Of a stretch of 64,000 nucleotides of DNA, positions 26,391 to 36,998 are shown in pieces. How positions within the stretch are numbered: position 1 is the stretch's first letter; each line of letters begins with the position of its first letter. A model generated the notes under the pieces. The model worked only from the letters and a program-made list of their open reading frames with translations. It searched no databases and was not told the DNA's origin. Source of the stretch: Cercis canadensis (taxonomy: Eukaryota; Streptophyta; Magnoliopsida; Fabales; Fabaceae); the NCBI GenBank assembly GCA_003255065.1, contig QAOA01003028.1, positions 1,676,440-1,740,439 of the forward strand, read 5' to 3'. A program made the position numbers and the translations under genes.

Positions 26391-27974
26391 ATCATCATCT
26401 TAAACTCCTCGATTTGCAAAAATGGGTAAAATAAGTCCAGCATTTCCTTTTAATTTTTTTTTTTAAATTCAACATTTCCTTTTAAATTGTATGCATGGAA
26501 TAATTATCTTATTGCTAAAAGATTCCCTCTTCTGCAACTTTATATCTTTTATATTGATTTTTGGAGCAAAGTTTCACATCCCAACAATTAATGGTACGTA
26601 GAAAAATTTAAAATGTTTTTATATTAATGTAAGACTTTTATTTATATATAGAAAAATGAGAATAAGCATGCCAACTTCCATCAATGAAATAGTATTCTAT
26701 GTTATGCATCTCTAAAGTCTTGAAATCAATAAAATGATAGAAGAAGCATTTTGCATAACATAAAGCATCTTTAGTTATCTTATAGATTTTTTTAATAGAG
26801 TTTAGAGAAATTTTTTCTTACAACTTGTGAAAATAATAATACCATAACGTCTACTAAACATATATGAATGATGTATTCAACCCCCCTCCCCCAAAAAAAA
26901 TATGGATGATGCATTTGGAGGGGGAAAAAAAATAAAGGACTGCTTCCCTTGACCGTAAATCACATGAAAAAGCCGCCAATTATGATTCTAGAGTACACTA
27001 ATTAATATAAATTAACCAGAGATTTACGGGAATATTTAACTATCCTTGTTGATGGAGCTCGCTGAAAGCATATTCGAAAAATTTTATATTAGGAATTATT
27101 GTCGAGTGAAAGTCAAGACATATATAATAGCAATAACTATTAACAAAATTCAATCTCATACACAAATTTTCTAGTATGTGTGACATGTGTATACTAGGAA
27201 TAATTACGTTAATACATTAAATTTTGGTGTCAGTAACTTGGCGAAAGATCCACTTTGAAAGCTTCAATATTGTTGCAAAGTAAAACAAAAGAAAAATAAA
27301 ACCCATCTCCTCCAATCATCTTCTGATCAAATTGCTTCCCCTAATACATGGTACTTGCTTACTTATTGCTTTACCATTATTGGAGCTTGTTTCATGTTGT
27401 AAACTAAGTTGTATTTTGTGCAGTGTATCGTTTGACTGATAAATGGTGAAGCTATCGGATGTGGAACTTGGGAAACTTATCTACAGCTTGAATGAACACA
27501 GGTATTGTCCTAGGATGAAAGAATGAATGATTGAAGTGATTCTTTTCTTTATAACGTTCTGTAGAAGTTGCTCTATAATTTGATCAAAATATTGGCTTCG
27601 TTTATTTGCATATTGTATATGGCTTGCTCTAATTTACTATATTTTAGCTAAGTGTGTAATTAACTCGAAGTTTATTGATTGTGCATGTTCATTGAAGTTG
27701 GGTATGGGTATAGAATTTTAATAAAATGATTTTTAATATTTTTGTTCTTACAAATTCCATTTAAAGAAATTGATAGTTTTTTGTAATATTTGAGATTTTT
27801 TATGTCTTTAAAATGCAAGCATAAGCATCTGAACTTCTGTTTGGATTATTTCTAGTTTATTTTTAGGGAAGAAAATAATTCATTTGCTCATGAAAATTAG
27901 TATTTTAACCTTCTGGCGATACGCGACAATGCAACATGGTCACGTTTTAACTAGGGTACTGTATTTTCAATTTA
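26391..27974. other. Spacer within the duplicated unit
   Basis: AT-rich duplicate of 19620-21010 with small indels, including a C-run near 26880. No gene. Confidence 0.6.
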
Positions 27975-28114
27975 GCGACGGATGTGTTTCGTCTCTGATT
28001 AGCGACGGCACTGCTGATACGTTTCTTATTTGTTCACTAATTCCGTCTCTAATAACTTGAGCAATGGAATGTTTCTTTTTAGCGATGGAGTATTCCGTCG
28101 TTAGTTCTGCAGCG
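27975..28114 (+). mobile_element. CACTA-type remnant, second copy
   Basis: Same TTAGCGACGG / TTAGCGATGG motifs as at 21018-21160. The end has mutated to AGTTCTGCAGCG. It moved with the segmental duplication, not by transposition. Confidence 0.55.
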
Positions 28115-28709
28115 ATACCCTTTGGTACGCATGAACGGGTTTGATGTCTACAGATTAGATCGAGTTTTGAGACTGCTTTGTCCTTGTGTCCTAGGAAGTG
28201 CAAGTCCTCAAGTATCACTTTTTTAGCACTTGGCGATCCTGTATTTTCTCTTAACTAGTGAGAACAAGGTACCAAGCTAAAGATTAAGATACCTCAAACC
28301 AGAATCTTCAAGTTCAAAGGCTACGCACAATTTTTTATTCAGTTAATTCACTCTTTCTTCTTGGTGACTCAAATAAAATGGGTTCTGCGTGTATAAAGTC
28401 TTGATTCCAAGGCCAACTTTAGGGATTTCGAGCATAAAATATTAGAGAAGATAGATAACACACGCTTGCAGTAAAGCCGCCAGAGTGTTAAAGGAAAAAA
28501 ATATACATTGTTTTAAGATGAAGTTACTTCTGTACCTACTAATTTATATTTTGAAATTGGTCCATTTGGGCATTGATGCATGAATTTTCTCCCTATTTTG
28601 GAGTTGTTATGTTTCTTTTATAAAGAACCTTTACTCAGCAAGTGGCTTCGTGATCAAACAATGGGAGCAATCACACTGCAAAAGTAGTAGGGCTAAGCGG
28701 GTCACCAAG

Positions 28710-28821
28710 TTGTGTTTGTTAGGTAAGAATATGGAAAGAAGAAAAAAAATGCCAAATTTTTATCATTTTTCAAAATGTTTCTTATTTATTTCTCCCATTT
28801 TTATTTCTACCAAACACACCC
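28710..28821. mobile_element. Small MITE, second copy
   Basis: Duplicate of 21829-21938 with ends GTTGTGTTTGTTAGG and TTCTACCAAACACACCC. Confidence 0.6.
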
Positions 28822-29090
28822 AAACTGAAAAAAGAATCTGTCCGTTGATATTAGGGAACTAGACAAGAGAATGGCACCTTGAAGTTATACCTCAGCTTGG
28901 TTTGTGTGGAATATGGAATATGGACTAATCTTGTTTCTATTGGAATCAACCTTTCCCACTCACTACAAACTACTATCAAACATGGCAGAGTGGATGAGCA
29001 GCATTTGATTCAAATCCATATCTAAATTAGCTGAATATATCTTATTCAAGTCGCACTCACACTCATGAGAAGCTAACTAATAAAGGGAAA

Positions 29091-29873
29091 TAAAAAATAT
29101 CCCACCAATTGTTTCATTAAGAATCCCACACACTTGGATTAAAAGTGACAATGACACTTGACAATAAAAAATGAGGAAGAGCAAGAATGATATAAAAAGC
29201 TACTACTCACTTCACTTACATCAGTATATAATTAAAAAAAAAAAAAATCTATCACTAGTGGCAGACAATTATATTGGCATAGTGAGCCTTTAGCAATTCT
29301 AGAACTTGCCCCACTAATCCGTTACCTCTCTCAATATGGTTTCTTCTTTGTGGTAAATATGGATATGCTTTAACAGATGGGACAATAACAGTACCCATTC
29401 CTAGCTTGTAATGGTTCTGCTTTCCTTGCTACCTTTCTGAATAGCCCCAAATGGCATTTTTTGCATCAAAAGCATATGAATTTTCCACAGAACACATTCC
29501 TTCTCAAATGCCATCTACCTGTCAGATACAGAGAATGGCATCAGTTCTGAGAAATTCTCTTAGCTGCATACCATGATGATATGGAATAAACGAACTTCAC
29601 CAAGAATCAGATTACCCACATGTGAATGAGATCATTGATATGACAAACAAAAATCTAGTTATCTAATAGAGAATCAAAGTTCCATTTATTGCTAAATACA
29701 ATTAATTTATAACCTATTGATACAATCTTTTTTCTTTTTTCTTTTTAATTTTCACTATTATTACATGTATAATATATAAAACAGAAGCAACTAAGTAATA
29801 TACAGTGTACAATCTACAGTGTACACTATACACAGTGATGAGTGTGATGACTGATACTCAGAGGAAGAAGATT
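29091..29873. other. 3' flank of the DUF4408 gene
   Basis: AT-rich spacer and the probable 3' untranslated region. Near 29800-29840 there is a cluster of ACAGTGTACA-like short inverted repeats. No further gene. Confidence 0.5.
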
Positions 29874-30812
29874 TTATTCTATGTATGACTCTTCTTCCCT
29901 TCGGAGCCTCTGTTGCCTGGCAATGAAAGCCTCCACAGTGCGGCGAAACTCGTCGTTGCTCATGTTATCCTCAGGGTATGAAATGCTAGCCACTTTCCCA
30001 GCAGCTTCAATGCTTTTAAAGCTTTTCTCTGTTTCTGACCTCTGTAGCACACGGTGTTGTTTCTCAGTGTTCACAGGACTAAACTTCTCTGTCAGACTCC
30101 TTCTATAATCCTTCAGCTCCAAACAAGTATTTACATTCTCTGATTTTTTGCTCTGATTTTCTGGGTACTTGATATAGTATCCACCAATCCTCTGGTTCTT
30201 GATGCTGTGCTCTGCTCTTATGCTCTGTTTTTCTGGGTATCCATCAACACTCTGATTCTTTATGCTGTGCTCTGTTCCTATGCTCTGCCTTTTTGGGTAT
30301 TTTATCTGGTATTCATCAATTCCCTGATTCCTTATGCTTTCTGGGTCTGTTCTTATGCTCTGTTTTTCCGGGTACTTGGTTTTTTCTCCATTAACACTCT
30401 GATTCTTTATGCTATCCTCTGTTGTGATGCTATGCTTTTCTGGGTACTTGATCTGTTCTCCAATTCTCTTTGTGCTGTTCTGAATGAACTCATAGTAGAA
30501 ATCAGGCTCTGAACTCTTTGATGGAGAACCATGAGCTGAGAACTGACCTGATTGAACGAACAGTGTTATGATTATGATATTTCCTATCACAAAGACAAAG
30601 CGAGGACTAATTACAAAGACTGACAAGTCCCGGAAATAGTCACTGGAACTCTTCACTGCAACTGGGATATGAACAGAAAGTCTTGAAATTAATACCAAAA
30701 CAACACACACCTCAACAAACCGAAACAAGCTTGCAATTTTTCGTAGCTGGCGGTATTTAAGGATTGCATTCGCCTTCTCTGCTTGGAGGTTGCCAAAAGT
30801 GAATGAATTCAT
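29874..30812 (-). CDS. DUF4408/DUF761 membrane protein with internal repeats
   Basis: Single exon of 312 residues. The N-terminus (AILKYRQLRKIASLFRFVEV, about 17-36) begins a DUF4408-type domain. Two hydrophobic segments follow at about 33-50 and 66-86, suggesting membrane anchoring. The C-terminus NDEFRRTVEAFIARQQRLRR (286-305) is the DUF761 signature common in plant proteins of unknown role. Between them, residues 122-224 hold about five copies of a 20-24 residue unit built on KYPEKQSI and SIKNQSV. The start at 30812 fits the family's short N-terminus. Minus-strand TATATAG at 31059-31065 gives a leader of about 220 bases. The biochemical function is unknown. Confidence 0.88.
   Translation of the reverse strand: MNSFTFGNLQAEKANAILKYRQLRKIASLFRFVEVCVVLVLISRLSVHIPVAVKSSSDYFRDLSVFVISPRFVFVIGNIIIITLFVQSGQFSAHGSPSKSSEPDFYYEFIQNSTKRIGEQIKYPEKHSITTEDSIKNQSVNGEKTKYPEKQSIRTDPESIRNQGIDEYQIKYPKRQSIGTEHSIKNQSVDGYPEKQSIRAEHSIKNQRIGGYYIKYPENQSKKSENVNTCLELKDYRRSLTEKFSPVNTEKQHRVLQRSETEKSFKSIEAAGKVASISYPEDNMSNDEFRRTVEAFIARQQRLRREEESYIE
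30141..30449 (-). repeat. Intragenic tandem peptide repeat
   Basis: About five imperfect units of 60-75 bp encode KYPEKHSI / KYPEKQSI / KYPKRQSI / YPEKQSI / KYPENQSK, most followed by a variant of SIKNQSV. Units stay in frame, so the repeat number can vary without breaking the protein. Confidence 0.8.
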
Positions 30813-33073
30813 TGGTGGCAGGTTTTCAGGGAAAACTATAGAATTTTTGGTACAAGAGCAAGAGTTTATAGGTTCTCACTCGAAAGGAAGTGGGAGTTTG
30901 TATAGAGCAGCAGTGGCAACCATGTCTCTGAGATCAGAGAACTGAGAAACTGCAGCTACAATAGACACTGCAGCGATTTCTAGACTTGGAAGCATGGAAA
31001 CAGAGTAAAGGAAGTGAAGGCTCTGATGAGCTCGTAAAGCAGAGAAGAGAGTGAATCCTATATAGGCTCTGTTTACAGTTTAGACAGTGGGAAAAGAGAG
31101 TTTCTCTATGTTTGGTAGCATCTAGTGCTATTACACTTCTTGGCTTTTGTAGATTCGGTGCTCATGCTCTTATTTATAGACTGGATTATGAACCTTTTAC
31201 TTTTTAATATTCCATTGTCTACTTTTGTTTTTCCTTTTTCCTGTCAACCAACATTTGTTAGTTACATTTATTTTTCACAAATTGGTTTACTAAGCAAGAT
31301 TTCCAGAGCATACCCACAGAAATTTAGATACATATCAAGAATTATAATGGATGAATCAGAGTTTCGACAAAATTAAAAATTTGATTCTTTTTAAAGTTAG
31401 TTCCCTCTCTCAGAAAAAAGGCATGCTTTGTTGGCTTTATGCGGTTAATAGGGATAGATTCTTCTCTTAACATTTGATCTTTCATGTCAGTTCCATCTGC
31501 CAAAGATGATCAGGAATTATGTAGAAGACCCCCTAACAACCTTTATTTATTAAAAGAATTATCAATTTTCAATTCTATTTCAATTAAAAAATATCAATAT
31601 TCCATAGCTAAATTTATTATTCAAGACTGTTATAGAAAAATAAATATAATTTTAAGACATAATTTTATGGGTGAATTATTAGTGATATAAGGTGTCTTCT
31701 CAAGAGCTGTGGGGAGATGAGAGTGGTGCATATATTAGCGTATGAACAACTTCTATTGGAGCTTCATGTGTCACTTTTAGTGGATAGAATGACAGTAAAT
31801 TTTTCTATATATTTTTCTTCTGTACCAAAAAAAGATAATCATATTGGATATAATTATTTGATTCTTCAAAAGAAACCAACTTTTTTTTTTTTTTCATATA
31901 TTCTTTCCAATTCATCAAAATTGTTATGAATCCTATAATTTATTCTTCAAAAAGAAAAAAGTTTTGGCTTTTATGTTGCATGGCTAAAGAAAATAAGAAA
32001 CACATCCCTAATGCCCAATCTAAAATCTCCAGCTCTTTACATTATAAATAGTATAAGAGACTTTTCACATATGGATATGATATATCATATCACACGTTTA
32101 TTAGTCCTATTATAAACCGTTAATTCAAGAAAAGTTTTTTTTTTTTTTTTATTCCATATAAGTTCAAGACAAGATTGAAACAACAACCTTTTCAAAAGAA
32201 ATTCTAAATGGGAATGGACACTATAACTAAAGGTGGCAGTTTCTTATTGGAATTCAAGACCGTTGTGAACTTTGAAACCACTAATACTTGTCACAGATTT
32301 TGGACCAATTTCTTACTCGATAAGAAAATGCCACGGACTCTTACTTTCCACTTCTTTTATGTCTTTCTTATATATTCCCTCAACACTCAAAAGCCCTTAA
32401 GTTCACCTTTCCAATGGTCCCTCACTCACCCTTCTGCCCCTAATAGACCCACCAATAGGCGATAATGGAGGAAGAGTCAACTTTTGGCTTCAAATGGAAC
32501 GTGGCGTATGGTAAGAAGATTGTTAAAGCAAAAGACTTCACCATTTTGATAATTTTCTGGGTTTTCTCTTTTAGATATGGATACAGTTCAAGATTCTGAG
32601 TTATTGGGACCTCAGGCTCAGATCCCTCACACAAATAATTACTTAAACGGCAAGGAGCACCAGAGATCTTAACAATGGTTGTGTCCCTCTCAGCTATCTT
32701 GGGTAATGGTAGCAACCAACCTAATGTCCCCACATTAAAGCTAGTTTTCATAAATTTGGTAGGCCAAATATTATAAATAATGGACTATCAGTTTTTGTTT
32801 TCTTATGTCATTCATAAATCACAGGTCAATTATATGTCTCTTGGATCAGACAAGAAATGGCCTAATCAAAGCTCAAAAATTTATTATATGGATGCCAGGA
32901 TATTAGGTTCTTAGTTTGTCTTAAATTGGAAATGTATTGGCCAAAGAACCAACAAAAGAAAAACTTTAACTGAATGGATGAGAAAAAGAAAAGAAGGAAA
33001 AGGAAAAAAGTGTGTTCTTTCAATAATTAAGCACTGCACTTAATTTGTGATCAGCATATGGGTGTGATTGTTG
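30813..33073. other. Promoter of the DUF4408 gene and intergenic spacer
   Basis: 30813-31100 is the promoter and leader of the DUF4408 gene. 31100-33073 is AT-rich with T-runs near 31880 and 32138. Small open frames match no family I recognise. Confidence 0.55.
31059..31065 (-). promoter_or_regulatory. TATA box of the DUF4408 gene
   Basis: Minus-strand sequence CCTATATAGGA about 250 bp before the start codon. Confidence 0.5.
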
Positions 33074-33411
33074 TTAACCATGCAGTGCTATTGGACAAGT
33101 AAAGTAGAAGACGCATTTTGAGTGAATCACATTCACACATTCTCCATCAAGTGCACCCTCTTGAAGTACGCATTTCATACTGCAGTTGTATGTGGATATG
33201 CATTTCCCATGCCCTGTCTTGCTTAAACATGCACACTGGTTATGATTTACTATGTTTTCTGACCCTGCAATTACACTAAACACTAAAAATAAGCAGAATG
33301 TGTAACTTGTGGTTACAGTGCTCACTGCTGAATGTATAACTCACCTGATTTCGTCAGATAGATAATGACAATGAAGATTGTGAAAAGGTAAAAACAGTTA
33401 TTTCTAGCCAT
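33074..33411 (-). CDS. Defensin-like peptide 1 (altered cysteine pattern)
   Basis: Two exons, 33411-33345 and 33264-33074, joined in phase 1, encode 85 residues. Exon 1 is a signal peptide (MARNNCFYLF, then a hydrophobic run ending TKS) and ends at TCAG/GTGAGT. The secreted part has eight cysteines and keeps the defensin CxxxC (CSMKC). The usual C-x-C near the end is CVF, so one core cysteine is lost, while an extra one appears at the start (QCAC). Family members are small secreted peptides acting as antimicrobials or signals. The role here is unknown. An open frame that starts without the signal exon also exists, but the signal-exon model matches the other three genes. Confidence 0.8.
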
Positions 33412-34276
33412 ATTAATTTTCCTCTCCTGCCTTAGTCTGCGGATGAACCATATTTTGTGTGTGAATGTGTATGTGTCTATATAAACAAGGAAGTTTGATT
33501 AGGGAGCTAATATCATTAATAAATGATAATGATAGTGACTGAATATGGTCTTTTAGGATTTGGAATGGTTATTTGAGAAGAAATGGACAAAGATGCATAG
33601 CCTTTAATACAGTAAATGACTAAAAAAGCTCCACTAATCTCTGCTTGATCTCAAACGATGATTGCTTATTTGCAGAATGACCTTATCAAGCTAAAATTAT
33701 ATAGATGGAGTTAAGATTCATTCAAGCTCAGGCCATGATATTCATAAATGAAATGGGCTGTTGTATTTGTATATATTGCAGTTAATTTTGGTAATCTTTC
33801 AGTATGTGCAGAAGCTACAGCTACTCTGCTTGTTTATACTGTCAAGTATTCTTCTAAAGAATTCTTGAATATGCATTAGAAAACGGGAGGTTATTCATAA
33901 TTAAAACCCATAATAAAACTCGATCAAGGTCTTTAGTTGGACATTAAGGGATTAATTACACAGATAATTTATGAAAAATTCACACTGATATAAAATTGTT
34001 TAAAAAGGAAATTGAGTTTGTTGAAATATGTTGAAACAGCTTTAGACATGTATGAAAGGTTTATATGACATATATAAATATTCTTTTCCTCCAAAAGAAA
34101 AAAGAATAAAATACCCACCAAACTCTGTTATGAGCCAAAATTTAGCTTCGTACTTCAACAAAAATGTTCCATTATTTCCAATCCCAAATCAACAGAGAAG
34201 ACACTTCCACAATGATATATGATATAAAGGTCCCTGCTTGTTATTTATTATTTATTTGTCAAGAAGAAACAGATGC
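33412..34276. other. Divergent promoter region between defensin-like 1 and 2
   Basis: 865 bp separate the two divergent starts. The sequence is AT-rich and I identify no strong element by eye. Confidence 0.5.
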
Positions 34277-34747
34277 ATGGCTCTGAATCCTAAGTTCATT
34301 TACCTCTTCATTCTGCTTCTTACCTTCAACCTTCTAATGAACACGGGTAAGTGGCATTACATATAGGATAATAAACTTCAGTTGGAATTCTGTTGGCTCT
34401 CACAAACATGAGTTTATGTTACATTTTAGGTTGTTTTTGTACAGCACATTTTGCTTGAGCACTTCATTGTTATGGTTCTGCATGCATATATGATATATGC
34501 TATATAGGCCTTTCTATTCAACATTTTTTCTTTTGCACTCCTCTCAATGATTTCTGTAAATAATGAATCAGAAATGAAAGCTGTGTGGGCAAATTGTGAG
34601 GAAAAAAGAAGCAAAACATGGACAGGGTGGTGTTATTGGTTCTCAACAAGTGAATGTGACAGGCAATGCAAGGAATCGGAGGAAGCTTCCCATGGAGGGT
34701 GTCATGGGTGGTTTTCATTTCACTGTGTTTGCTACTATGGATGTTGA
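34277..34747 (+). CDS. Defensin-like peptide 2
   Basis: Plus strand. Exon 1 is 34277-34346 (signal peptide MALNPKFIYLFILLLTFN, ending AACACGG/GTAAGT, phase 1). Exon 2 is 34572-34747. Total 81 residues. The mature peptide has eight cysteines, CxxxC as CDRQC and the closing C-V-C, matching the plant defensin-like scaffold. The first spacer is Trp-rich (TWTGWCYWF). Intron position and phase match the other three copies. It is the only plus-strand member of the cluster. Substrate or target is unknown. Confidence 0.82.
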
Positions 34748-35923
34748 AAAAGGGCTGCTCAGTCACTCAGATCAGATAACATCACCATTATGATGTCAAC
34801 TTAATCAGTTTTGTTATTAAGAGAAGTGTATTAATTGCATGGTACTTTCAAGTATTTTTCAATTATGCTGTCAATCTTATGTAACATTTCATAAGAATTT
34901 CCATACTTCTTGAAGAAACAGACTTGATGTGTTGGGAATAAAAGCATAGATCAAAGTTCTGGGGATTACAGTCTGCTATTCTTGTTATTTTTGCATTCTT
35001 CTGAATTATTATATCTTTGCAAAAGCTTGTTAATGTGTATAAAATACCATTCGAAGAATTCACTGAAAGTGACTATCTGCTGAATCACAACTCGTGTACC
35101 TGTAATTTGCCCCAAAAGCAATATGTTATATGCCAGGCTATAAGATAGGCGCTTTATATAGTATTAACTGATCAGTTTTGCCAAAAAAAAAAAAAAAACA
35201 AGGTTTGTCAATCAAAGAACATCCATATATAAAATTAAATATTAGCCAAGAAAGAACTCTTCATTAAGCTGTTGAGCCAAAATTGGATTTTATCAATTTC
35301 TGTCTAGTAACTTAGCTTATCGATAGTGTTGGTGATCATTTTCTTTACTCTTCTTTCGCTTACATAGCCAATCATGCACAACCTTCTGTCCATAAGTTAG
35401 CTCGACTTAATCAATGTTTTTTCAAAGGTAACATATCAATCACACCAGTTATTTGTTATATCTTCACTGTATCACACTGAAGAGTTGATGTTGCATGCCA
35501 GAGCAGAAATTTTATAAACTGTTGCCATGTTGAGTCCATGGCAAAGTTTTTCTTCTACAAACTAAGTTTTGTTCATGTAACTTTTTACTTTCTTCTTGAT
35601 CTGCTTTAGGGAGCTGTTAGCAAGGATTCTCTCAAAGCTATAGTGAAGGTTTTGGTAAATCAGGTTCGGAGAGATTAAGAAGCAAGAGTCATGCAGGGTT
35701 TAATTTTAGAATGTACTTTTGCAGTAAATGAAGAAGATGGTGGATTAATGTCTGTGCATGCACCATTTGCTACATATCCCCTTCCACAAGATCATCTTCA
35801 AATTCATTGCATCCAAGCCTCACATTTCAATAAACAAAAGGACTTCTCAAACTTGCAACAACAATTAATTTCTATGTTTGTTGAGATGAAATTATTGTGC
35901 AGTAATAAATACGACATATATAA
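34748..35923. other. Spacer containing an orphan defensin-like promoter
   Basis: No coding gene. It contains 35080-35430, which matches the sequence just upstream of defensin-like 4. Otherwise AT-rich. Confidence 0.5.
35080..35430 (-). repeat. Orphan copy of the defensin-like 4 upstream region
   Basis: Matches 38336-38655 in order and orientation, including AACTCGTG, CAATATGT, AAATTAAATATTAGCC and AACTCTTCATTAA. Homology ends about 30 bp before where the start codon would be. No peptide frame follows, so the gene it once served seems deleted. Confidence 0.6.
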
Positions 35924-36283
35924 TTAACCCCTTGAAGCAAATTCAACATTTGGAGGAGGACATTTGAAGTAGCAATAGCATTTTGAGTGCCAGAAATGGT
36001 GACAAGCTCCATGAAGTGCATGTTCTCGCCATATACATTTGTTATTACAATGTCTTGTAGACCAACATCTCCCATGCCATGTTTGACTTTGACGTTCACA
36101 TGGCTGTCCAGTAGCTAACTCTGTATTTGACATCTAAAATTAATAAGAGATTCTTAATATGTAAACTTAAAACATAACAGAAATTTAAACATCTACTAAC
36201 TCACCCAAGTTGGTGAGAAGGATGACAACAACGAAGATGGCGAAGAGAAGAGCAGAAGTTTGACCCTTCGCCATGTTTTCCAT
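35924..36283 (-). CDS. Defensin-like peptide 3
   Basis: Minus strand. Exon 1 is 36283-36205 (signal peptide containing ALLFAIFVVVILLTN, donor TTGG/GTGAGT). Exon 2 is 36120-35924. Total about 91 residues. The cysteine spacing is textbook: Cys-x10-Cys-x5-Cys-x3-Cys-x10-Cys-x7-Cys-x-Cys-x3-Cys, with CNNKC and CYC. A second ATG at 36274 is an equally good start by comparison with copy 4 (MAE...). The peptide is His- and Trp-rich and has a short PPP-containing tail. Only 130 bp upstream lies a solo LTR carrying heat-shock elements (36414-36993), so its control may have been changed. Confidence 0.85.
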
Positions 36284-36413
36284 CAATAGTGCCAAAAGAT
36301 GGATGCCAAATAGATATAAATCTCAATAGCAGTATATGTAATTGGAATGTTGCACGCACCAATGGCACTCTATAAAACATAATTGTTTTTTTTAATGTAT
36401 TAAAGGCATAACA
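36284..36413 (-). promoter_or_regulatory. Proximal promoter of defensin-like 3
   Basis: A TATA-like stretch (minus strand TTTATATCTA near 36320-36310) lies about 30 bp before the start. The solo LTR begins at the far end of this short region. Confidence 0.35.
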
Positions 36414-36993
36414 TGTTAAAGAAGGTATGCAGCATTGTCTTCTCCATTCTAGAAAATTTTAGAGATAACTAGAGTAGACTAGAAGACTCTAGAATGTTCT
36501 AGAGTAAACTAGCATAAGCTAGAAGGTGCTGGAAAATTCTAGAACATCCTAGAAGGTGCTGGAAGGATGAAGAAGCTTCTAGAAGATTCCAGAGCATCCT
36601 AGAACCTGGATGAAGGAACTAGACAATCCTAGAAGACTCTGGAGCTGTCTAGAAGGTTCTAGAAACCTTGAGATATGTTGTAGTTTATTCTAGAACTTTG
36701 TAGCTTATTCTACATGTGTCTAGGCTAGTAGTTCCCACCTCCTCCATCACCTATAAATAGGAGTAGCTAAGCTTGTTTTGTGTGTAAGAGAAAGTGAGGC
36801 ATCTCTTTACATGAGAGTGGTGTCTTGAGTTGTGAGCTTTCTTTTGAGTGTTTGTACTTCTCTTCAAATTGTGAGTGGTCCTTGCAAAGTGTTGTAGTGT
36901 CTTTTATTGTGGGTATAATACAAGTAATTTGTTTACTTGTTTGGGTCCAACATTAGTAAATTTAGAGTTGCTTACTCTAAATTTTACTCAACA
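36414..36993 (+). mobile_element. Solo LTR, 580 bp, with 5-bp target duplication
   Basis: It starts TGTTAAAG and ends CTCAACA, a TG...CA element flanked by TAACA at 36409-36413 and 36994-36998. It has the parts of a retrotransposon LTR: GAA/TTC-rich upstream repeats, a TATA box TATAAATAG at 36752-36760 and T-rich downstream sequence. There is no internal coding domain or second LTR, so it is the product of LTR-LTR recombination. Ty1/copia type is likely but unproven. Confidence 0.85.
36492..36664. promoter_or_regulatory. Heat-shock element cluster in the solo LTR
   Basis: Perfect alternating GAAnnTTC units occur as GAAGCTTCTAGAAGATTC (36572-36589, four units) and GAAGGTTCTAGAA (36652-36664, three units), with a partial GAATGTTCTAGAG at 36492-36504. 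They lie 90-260 bp before the LTR TATA box. This is the arrangement bound by heat-shock factors. Confidence 0.75.
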
Positions 36994-36998
36994 TAACA

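Larger units (their letters stand above)
22636..29090. repeat. Segmental duplication, unit containing SABATH copy 3
   Basis: Partner of 17073-22200. It is longer because it carries a LINE fragment (about 24870-25240), a TRIM-like element (26015-26390) and extra flanking sequence. It has lost about 87 bp near 28700 relative to the first unit. Confidence 0.85.

Noticed and set aside
30141-30449. CRISPR-like repeat array
   Set aside because: The repeats are in-frame, unequal peptide-coding units inside a plant gene, without uniform spacers.
32440-32751. Minus-strand open frame of 103 codons
   Set aside because: No recognisable motif, no neighbours to support it, and it lacks a promoter or codon pattern.
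35691-35927. Plus-strand open frame near defensin-like 3
   Set aside because: Too few cysteines and no signal peptide; not a member of the defensin-like family.
36414-36993. Complete LTR retrotransposon
   Set aside because: Only one LTR and no gag-pol sequence; target repeats flank the single LTR directly.
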